From Phycisphaerae bacterium (GTDB lineage: Bacteria; Planctomycetota; Phycisphaerae; UBA1845; Fen-1342): 10,434 nt of DNA. The translations under genes were made by a program, and so were the position numbers. The notes under the pieces were generated by a model that was given only the letters and a program-made list of their open reading frames with translations, had not been told where the DNA came from and searched no databases. This document shows positions 1-4,701 of this stretch, piece by piece; the first letter of the stretch is position 1, and each line of letters starts with the position of its first letter. Where the stretch lies: assembly GCA_022842805.1 (NCBI GenBank), contig JALHOX010000131.1, forward strand, positions 1-10,434. Reading direction: 5' to 3'.

Positions 1-442
1 CATTGTCCAATGCGGCCAACGGCGGCAGCAGGCTCACCGTGACGCCATTCATCGTCAGCTCAAGCGTTCGCTCGCCGTTGTCGACGATGATGTCGGTGCC
101 GGAGCACTCGGCGAGGTCGCCGGCCAGCGTGAACGACCCAATCGGGATTTCGAGGCTGTTGTACGTGAGATCGATCGGGTCACGTCCGGGACCGACGATG
201 CCGGAGTGGGTTTCTCTGATGCACGCAGGCGGGCCGGGCGCGCAGTCGTCTAGTTGATTGCGCCCGAGCCACGTCCCTACGCCGTCGACGCGGTCGCCGG
301 CGCGGAAGGTCGGATACCAATAGTCGGGCTTTTCGATCGCGTGCGCGATATCTCCGGCAGAAAAAGCGGCCAGGGCGGCGGCTCCGGCAAACGAGCGGAA
401 GCCTCGGGACAGGGACGGCCAGCGGAGTGAGCAAGTGAACAT
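1..442 (-). CDS. Secreted protein of unknown function, truncated at its C-terminus by the window start
   Basis: A minus-strand frame opens at the ATG at 442-440 and stays open for 147 codons to base 2, so no stop lies in the window. The first ~35 residues look like a Sec signal peptide: a short Arg-containing start (MFTCSLRWPSLSRGFRSF), an Ala-rich hydrophobic core (AGAAALAAFSAG) and a likely cleavage after A-H-A, before IEKPDYWYP. The start is supported by AAGGA seven bases upstream. The visible mature part (about residues 36-147) has two cysteines close together (DDCAPGPPAC), alternating hydrophobic residues suggesting beta-structure, and a third Cys in AECSGTD. I do not recognise the family. 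It lies 337 bases downstream of the lipoprotein gene in the same direction. Codon use resembles the neighbours. I am fairly sure it is a real exported protein and cannot name a function. Confidence 0.75.
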   Translation of the reverse strand, partial: MFTCSLRWPSLSRGFRSFAGAAALAAFSAGDIAHAIEKPDYWYPTFRAGDRVDGVGTWLGRNQLDDCAPGPPACIRETHSGIVGPGRDPIDLTYNSLEIPIGSFTLAGDLAECSGTDIIVDNGERTLELTMNGVTVSLLPPLAALDN

Positions 443-449
443 GGGGCGT

Positions 450-454
450 TCCTT
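450..454 (-). promoter_or_regulatory. Ribosome binding site of the truncated secreted protein
   Basis: The minus strand reads AAGGA here, inside an A-rich run (AAAAAGGAA), seven bases before the ATG at 442. It fixes the start of a gene that has no stop codon in the window. Confidence 0.6.
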
Positions 455-717
455 TTTCAGCCAGTGGGTCAGCAAACTCCAACGAGCGCACACGCGACGC
501 CCGGCTGATTACTCTCCGCCGCTCCGGGGGCGAATCTGACACTTCGCGGAATTTTCTGGAATCCCCGGAGCGGTAGCGGCCTTATTTAGAACTGCGCAAG
601 GCCTGAAGTGCGTCGCGAAAAGCTGGAATGGTCGGGCCAAGGTCGGCGACGCTGTGGTGTGAACTTCCCCCGCGCCCCCCCCGCGCACCAATCCTCGCCG
701 CTCCGTGCGAATGAGTT

Positions 718-751
718 CAGCAAGCGTGTCGCCCACCCAACACGCCTGCTG
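718..751 (-). terminator. Hairpin behind the lipoprotein gene, candidate terminator
   Basis: CAGCAAGCGTGT (718-729) and ACACGCCTGCTG (740-751) form a 12-nt inverted repeat around a 10-nt loop. The single mismatch becomes a G-U pair only in minus-strand RNA, so the stem is complete in the transcript of the lipoprotein gene, whose stop codon lies about 28 bases upstream. No U-run follows, so it may act as an RNA 3' end stabiliser or a Rho-type site instead of an intrinsic terminator. Confidence 0.5.
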
Positions 752-779
752 CGACGCGCGAAACCTCAGACCATCCGCG

Positions 780-2594
780 TCAGGGCGCCACGCGAATCGC
801 CGTCGCCCCACCAACCGTCCGGTTCAGCGTCAACCACAGCCGCTGGTTCGCCGCATCGAGCGATGCAAACGCTCCTGCGTTGCCATCGGTGTTGACGGCG
901 ACCGCCACGCCATCGACCGAAACCTGCGGCAACTTCGCCGACGTGAAGTTCTCGATCACGAAGATCGGGTTACGGATCGCCGTCGCCGCACCGGGGGTGA
1001 AGGTAAAGGAGACGCCGTCGGCCGCGGCGCGCAGGTGATGCGTGGCGTAGGTGTCGTTGTAGCCGTTGTCGAGCGTTCGCATCTGGGTCGAGAGCGGGCC
1101 GCGCGGGGCCTCCGCCGCCACCGAGCCGAGCGTCACATTGCTGATGGTCGCGTCGGCCAGCGATTCGACCTGACGCAGCGCGAGCGCGACGTCGCCGGGC
1201 TGGTCGAGCGGCTGCCCAGAGGCGGCGGCGCGGCCTTTCGGACCGAGGACGATGAAAGTGGCATAACTGCGATCGCCCTGGCCGCTGGCGGTCGCGGAAT
1301 AATCAAACACGTTGAAGCTCGACGCGCCCAGCCAGCCATAGTTCGTCCCCCAAGCGAGCAGCTTGGTGCCCGTCGCTTCGTTCAGCGGCTTGCCCGAGCC
1401 GACGCCCCAATCAAAATTCATCATCTGATAGGGCCAGCCGTTGACGCACGGCATGGTGTAGGCCCGCGCGTCGAGGAAGCCGGTGCAATCGCCGCGATTC
1501 GCAAAGGCGACCGCGGAAGTCGCGCCACGCTCGCGGCCGACAACGCGATCGGAGTAGCCCATCTCCTTGTCATCGGCCAGTGTGCGGACGATGCCCATCT
1601 CGGCGTTGACCGCGAAGGTCGTCGCCGACACAAACGGCACGCGGTTGAAGCTGTTGTAGATCCACGGCGATTGCATCGTCAGCATCGCGTCGGTCGTATC
1701 GAAGCGCCGGCCGAAATCGCCCCAGGAGATCGTGCCGATGGCGTCGCCCGCGTTGCGATCGGCCGCGCCGTCGAAATTGAGCGAGCCATAGGGACCGCGG
1801 CAATCCATGCGATAGGCGTCGAAGTTGATGTTGTTGGGGTTGATCGCCGCGCCGGTCTTCCAGTTGACGGCCCAGATCGGGTGGTCGCGGCCGGTCGCGA
1901 CCATCCACTCGATCACCACCGGAATCTTGATGCCGTTGCCGCCCGCTTCTTTGTCGCGGTCGTAGAGCATCTCGACGCGATAAATCGCGTGATGCCCGCC
2001 GGCGAAGATGGTCGTCTCGATCTTGGTCGGCGCGTTGGCCTTGCCCAGCGGCGAGTTGCCGTTTTGCGTGTTGTGCGAGACGACGTAGCCAAAGCCCTCG
2101 TGACCCCAGGCGTCGTCATTCGCGCTGCGAATCACCTCGTTAACGCCGTCGGAAAATGTGAAGTCGTATTGATAGAGATACGCGCCGAGCGTCATGGTGC
2201 GCTCGCGGCCGCGCGCGTCGCGCCAGGTCAGCAGCGTGCTCTGAGCGATCGGCGGGGCGACATTCTCTTTGTCGGTGCGCGGGCCGCCGGCACGGGCGAC
2301 GATGCTCGATGCGCCGGAGACGAACTCGCTCGTCGCGCCGCCAGACGCGGGCGGGGCGCCGACCGGCGGCGTTACGGGCGCGGGCGGCGCGCCATCGGGC
2401 GGAATCGGGGCGCTGTCACCGGGCAGCGCGATGTCACCGGGGAGCGGAATGTCGCCGTGGGGCGCGGTGTCGCCGGGGGCCTCGTTCGCCGGGTCCGGCA
2501 TGCTGGTCGGCGGTGTCATCACACAGCCGGTCATGAGGGCGATCGCGGCGGACGTGATCAGGAAACCGTTCATTTTCACGCGCGGGGACGACAT
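780..2594 (-). CDS. Predicted surface lipoprotein of unknown function with a Pro-rich stalk
   Basis: A 604-aa product. The N-terminus has a lipoprotein signal: a basic start (MSSPRVK), a hydrophobic core (FLITSAAIAL) and the lipobox M-T-G-C with Cys24 as the lipidated residue. Met at -3 is slightly unusual. Residues about 27-84 are a low-complexity Pro/Gly/Asp/Ala stalk with repeated P-G-D units. Residues ~95-450 look like one globular region rich in aromatics and Asn/Asp (W-G-H-E-G-F-G-Y, E-W-M-V-A-T-G-R-D-H-P-I-W). Residues ~465-604 look like a second, beta-rich domain. The globular part has only three cysteines (265, 370, 383), unlike the Cys-rich neighbours, and there is no dockerin-like tail, so anchoring here is by lipid. 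The frame is open 60 codons further upstream, but AAGGAG six bases before the ATG at 2594 and the signal sequence choose this start. It is transcribed divergently from the Cys-rich dockerin gene. I do not recognise the globular domain. A carbohydrate-related fold is possible but unproven. Confidence 0.85.
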   Translation of the reverse strand: MSSPRVKMNGFLITSAAIALMTGCVMTPPTSMPDPANEAPGDTAPHGDIPLPGDIALPGDSAPIPPDGAPPAPVTPPVGAPPASGGATSEFVSGASSIVARAGGPRTDKENVAPPIAQSTLLTWRDARGRERTMTLGAYLYQYDFTFSDGVNEVIRSANDDAWGHEGFGYVVSHNTQNGNSPLGKANAPTKIETTIFAGGHHAIYRVEMLYDRDKEAGGNGIKIPVVIEWMVATGRDHPIWAVNWKTGAAINPNNINFDAYRMDCRGPYGSLNFDGAADRNAGDAIGTISWGDFGRRFDTTDAMLTMQSPWIYNSFNRVPFVSATTFAVNAEMGIVRTLADDKEMGYSDRVVGRERGATSAVAFANRGDCTGFLDARAYTMPCVNGWPYQMMNFDWGVGSGKPLNEATGTKLLAWGTNYGWLGASSFNVFDYSATASGQGDRSYATFIVLGPKGRAAASGQPLDQPGDVALALRQVESLADATISNVTLGSVAAEAPRGPLSTQMRTLDNGYNDTYATHHLRAAADGVSFTFTPGAATAIRNPIFVIENFTSAKLPQVSVDGVAVAVNTDGNAGAFASLDAANQRLWLTLNRTVGGATAIRVAP

Positions 2595-2600
2595 TATCGA

Positions 2601-2606
2601 CTCCTT
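2601..2606 (-). promoter_or_regulatory. Ribosome binding site of the lipoprotein gene
   Basis: The minus strand reads AAGGAG six bases before the ATG at 2594. This near-ideal Shine-Dalgarno site decides against the longer frame that starts at 2774, which would put 60 residues ahead of the lipoprotein signal. Confidence 0.8.
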
Positions 2607-2905
2607 GGCAAGCCGACCCTGCCCGGGAGCATCCGGTGGCGGAGCGGCTGAACCCGCCAAAAATGCGACGGGCAGACTCTGAGCGATGAACGGGGCTTGG
2701 GATTCACGCCGGGATGAGTTCGGGGAGGGCCGCGCTGCGCCGTTCGTCGCGCCGCGACGGAATAGGACGGCCACTGCCGCTGGTTATCCGGCGAGGGCAG
2801 CGACGTTGTGCATTTCTTCGCCGCCCCCGAAATGGCTTAGATTATGTCCGGAGTGAATTCTGCGCCCGGTCGGAAGGGACGCGGAGTTCGCCGTCAGGGC
2901 GATGC

Positions 2906-2910
2906 GGGAG
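2906..2910 (+). promoter_or_regulatory. Ribosome binding site of the 533-aa Cys-rich protein
   Basis: GGGAG, continued as GGGAGAG, lies seven bases before the ATG at 2918. It decides the start: the frame is open back to 2714, but the extra 68 residues are Arg-rich and lie ahead of the signal peptide. Confidence 0.75.
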
Positions 2911-2917
2911 AGACGTC

Positions 2918-4519
2918 ATGCGAAACGCGGGTCGCTATCTGCTTCTTTGTGCATTGGTTCTACGGGCCGGGGCATCCGAGGCTCCCGAATCGCGCGGCAC
3001 GCAGCCAGCAGGCGCCTGCTGCAACCCCGACAACACCTGCTCCGACAACGTCGTCGAAGCCGCCTGTGAATCGGCCGGCGGCGTCTATCGCGGAGACGGT
3101 TCCATTTGCGCCGCGGTCAGTTGCGGCGGCGCTTGTTGCTTTGGCGATGCGACCTGCGCGATCACCTCGCGCGCCAACTGTCTGCAGTCCTATGGCAGTT
3201 ACCTCGATGGCGGCGTCTGCGCCGATCTTGAGCCCTGCCCGATCTGCTTTCCCGAGGATCCCGAGAATCGCGATCTGCTCGACGGCCCGAATGAGGCCTG
3301 CATCATCGGTTCGAACGTCAATCCCGGATGCGGCACCGGCGCGCCGAACCCCACCTACTTCTCCCCTGTGGAATGCAACCAGACCATCTGCGCGGGCGCC
3401 GCGTTTGACGGCGGCTCTCGCGATTTAGACTGGTATCAGGTTTCCGTCGCACAGGAAACGGAGATGCTGATCAGGCTGGAAAACGGCCTGCTCGAAGACG
3501 CTCGGCTGCTGTTCCGATTTCGCTACTACCCGAATCAACAGATCCCGCCGGCCGGCTCGGGCGACGGAACGCCCTGCAGCACCGTCGGCGCCCTCGAAGT
3601 CATTCCCGCCGTTCGGGGGAATTCGATTCCGCCGGGTATCACCGTTTTTCCGATCGTGGTTCCCGCCGGCGTGTACACCATTCTCGTCGCCTATGACTTC
3701 AACACGCCCGGAAGCATTCAGCCGGTTTGCCCCAACAACTATCGCCTGACGATTGATTGTGCGAGCGCCTCCTGCGCATTCGCTTGTGAAGCGGGCGCGG
3801 TCGACGTCGAAAACGAAGCCGGTTGCGGCAGCCCCACTGACATCAACTCGGGCTGCGCCGACGCCTCTTCGCCACAAGCGTTCACCCCGCTTGCCGTCGG
3901 ACAAATCGCGTGCGGCTCCTCGCGGCTGATTCAGACCACCGGGCCGACCGGCGTGAACGCCGTTCGCGATCGCGACTGGTACTCCATCGATTTGCCCAGC
4001 GGCGACTGGCGCGTTCGTTTTCAGGCCGAGTTTCATAGCGTGCTTGCGCTGCGCCCGATCGGCGCGCTCCAATCTCCCAACTGCCTCAACGCCGACCTGT
4101 TCAGCCTGATCGTGCCGCAGTGCGAAGAAGCGGTAATCGACCTCGAAAATCTCGCTGGCGGCGCTTATGCGATTGTGGTCATGCCCGACTTCGGCGCTTA
4201 TGCCTGGTTCCTGGGCAGCAGCGCATCAGCGCCGCAGGAGCTCTGCCCTGCGCCCTATCAGTTGCTCGTCGCCCCGCCGCCGGGATGCAACTCGCCATGC
4301 GCCGATGCCAATTGCGACGGCTTCGTGACGGTCGGCGACATCGGGTTTTTCGTCGATGCGATCGTCGCGGGCGAGCCGGGCTGGACGAATCGCTTCCTCC
4401 CGGGCCTGCCGACGTGCGCGTTTCTCTGCGCCAACGACACCAATCGCGACGGCTTCGTCACCGTCGGCGATATCGGCAGTTTCGTCGCCGCCGTGAGCGC
4501 CGGCGCCGCGTGTCCATGA
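2918..4519 (+). CDS. Secreted Cys-rich modular protein with C-terminal dockerin-like calcium loops
   Basis: A 533-aa product. Residues 1-20 are a signal peptide (MRNAGRYLLLCALVLRAGAS). Two six-cysteine GACC modules follow (about 32-70 and 71-110). Next come two beta-sandwich units of pre-peptidase-C type, each opening with a D-x-D-W-Y strand: R-D-L-D-W-Y-Q at 168-174, closing near 281, and R-D-R-D-W-Y-S at 350-356, closing near 450. The C-terminus (461-533) holds two calcium loops, D463-A-N-C-D-G...D474 and D507-T-N-R-D-G...D518, spaced as in dockerin type I. The mature protein has 34 cysteines, an even number that fits full disulfide pairing outside the cytoplasm. I see no catalytic motif, so a structural, binding or surface-coat role is more likely than an enzyme. 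It lies 182 bases upstream of a longer paralogue on the same strand. Domain names are from pattern recognition; the exact family is uncertain. Confidence 0.9.
   Translation: MRNAGRYLLLCALVLRAGASEAPESRGTQPAGACCNPDNTCSDNVVEAACESAGGVYRGDGSICAAVSCGGACCFGDATCAITSRANCLQSYGSYLDGGVCADLEPCPICFPEDPENRDLLDGPNEACIIGSNVNPGCGTGAPNPTYFSPVECNQTICAGAAFDGGSRDLDWYQVSVAQETEMLIRLENGLLEDARLLFRFRYYPNQQIPPAGSGDGTPCSTVGALEVIPAVRGNSIPPGITVFPIVVPAGVYTILVAYDFNTPGSIQPVCPNNYRLTIDCASASCAFACEAGAVDVENEAGCGSPTDINSGCADASSPQAFTPLAVGQIACGSSRLIQTTGPTGVNAVRDRDWYSIDLPSGDWRVRFQAEFHSVLALRPIGALQSPNCLNADLFSLIVPQCEEAVIDLENLAGGAYAIVVMPDFGAYAWFLGSSASAPQELCPAPYQLLVAPPPGCNSPCADANCDGFVTVGDIGFFVDAIVAGEPGWTNRFLPGLPTCAFLCANDTNRDGFVTVGDIGSFVAAVSAGAACP
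3011..3247 (+). repeat. Two tandem GACC six-cysteine modules in the 533-aa protein
   Basis: Each ~39-residue module begins G-A-C-C and follows the pattern C-C-x5-C-x(7,8)-C-x(12,13)-C-x(4,5)-C, with a G-G or S-Y-G-S-Y-type turn in the middle. The second module ends in an extra Cys (C-P-I-C). From memory such modules occur many times over in planctomycete secreted proteins. The six conserved cysteines suggest a small disulfide-locked fold. Confidence 0.75.
4298..4516 (+). other. Dockerin-like calcium-loop pair at the C-terminus of the 533-aa protein
   Basis: Loop 1 (4304-4342) reads D-A-N-C-D-G-F-V-T-V-G-D-I and loop 2 (4436-4474) reads D-T-N-R-D-G-F-V-T-V-G-D-I, matching the D-x-N-x-D-G-x5-D calcium loop of dockerin type I. 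The ~31-residue linker contains R-F-L-P-G-L-P-T-C and a second Cys before loop 2. The protein ends six residues after the last helix, in A-C-P. Confidence 0.8.
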
Positions 4520-4520
4520 A

Positions 4521-4556
4521 GCGTCGCGCGTGGCCGCGCCGCACGCGGGCCGACGC
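4521..4556 (+). terminator. Hairpin directly behind the 533-aa gene, weak terminator candidate
   Basis: GCGTCG-CGCGTG (4521-4532) pairs with CACGCG (4542-4547) and CGACGC (4551-4556), giving two 6-bp stems separated by a three-base bulge (GGC) on one side. It starts two bases after the stop codon. No T-run follows, so it might stabilise the RNA end or only partly stop transcription into the paralogue downstream. A stem of this size is not rare in GC-rich DNA. Confidence 0.35.
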
Positions 4557-4690
4557 GCTCGTCGCGGTTTGGGAATCAACCCCGTTTCTGCTAGCGTAGC
4601 GAGCGGTGATTGCGATGATGACGCGGCGAAATCTCGATGTTCGGGCGAGCCGATCGTGTTCGTCCTCTTCGAACGCCGCTGCGATCAGAA

Positions 4691-4695
4691 GGGAG
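4691..4695 (+). promoter_or_regulatory. Ribosome binding site of the 906-aa Cys-rich protein
   Basis: GGGAG lies six bases before the ATG at 4702. The frame is open back to 4606, but only the 4702 start puts the signal peptide at the N-terminus. Confidence 0.75.
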
Positions 4696-4701
4696 TGGTT
4701 C

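Larger units (their letters stand above)
443..779. other. Intergenic region, 337 bases, between two minus-strand genes
   Basis: I see no convincing gene here. The region holds a 12-bp hairpin just behind the lipoprotein gene (718-751), a run of eight C at 675-682 flanked by GCGC on one side and its mirror on the other, and an AT-richer patch around 580-592 (minus strand TTCTAAATAAGG). That patch could hold the -10 box of the downstream secreted-protein gene, but I find no matching -35 box. Short frames that cross the region have Arg-rich, low-complexity translations and no ribosome binding site. Confidence 0.5.
2595..2917. promoter_or_regulatory. Divergent intergenic region, 323 bases, with a possible promoter
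   Basis: This gap must hold the promoters of both the lipoprotein gene (leftward) and the Cys-rich dockerin gene (rightward). The best plus-strand candidate is TTCTTC at 2814-2819 and TAGATT at 2838-2843 with 18 bases between, about 75 bases before the ATG at 2918. The same AT patch read leftward gives CATAAT (2846-2841), a good -10 box, but without a recognisable -35 and about 250 bases from the lipoprotein start. Planctomycete promoters are poorly defined, so these are weak calls. No gene is evident in the gap. Confidence 0.35.

Noticed and set aside
1..12. The inverted repeat CATTG-TC-CAATG at the window edge as a mobile-element end
   Set aside because: Five-base arms are too short to mean anything, and the sequence is inside an open coding frame.
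675..682. A run of eight C with GC-rich flanks, as a possible phase-variation tract
   Set aside because: It lies in a non-coding spacer, far from any start codon or promoter I can see, and such runs are expected in DNA of this composition.
509..814. A 101-codon minus-strand frame in the spacer behind the lipoprotein gene
   Set aside because: It overlaps the end of the lipoprotein gene, has no ribosome site, and has an irregular, low-complexity translation.
705..2651. A 648-codon plus-strand open frame opposite the lipoprotein gene
   Set aside because: Its translation is full of Arg, Ala and His with no domain, signal peptide or ribosome site. It is the shadow of a GC-rich gene whose own strand has a lipobox and a clear start.
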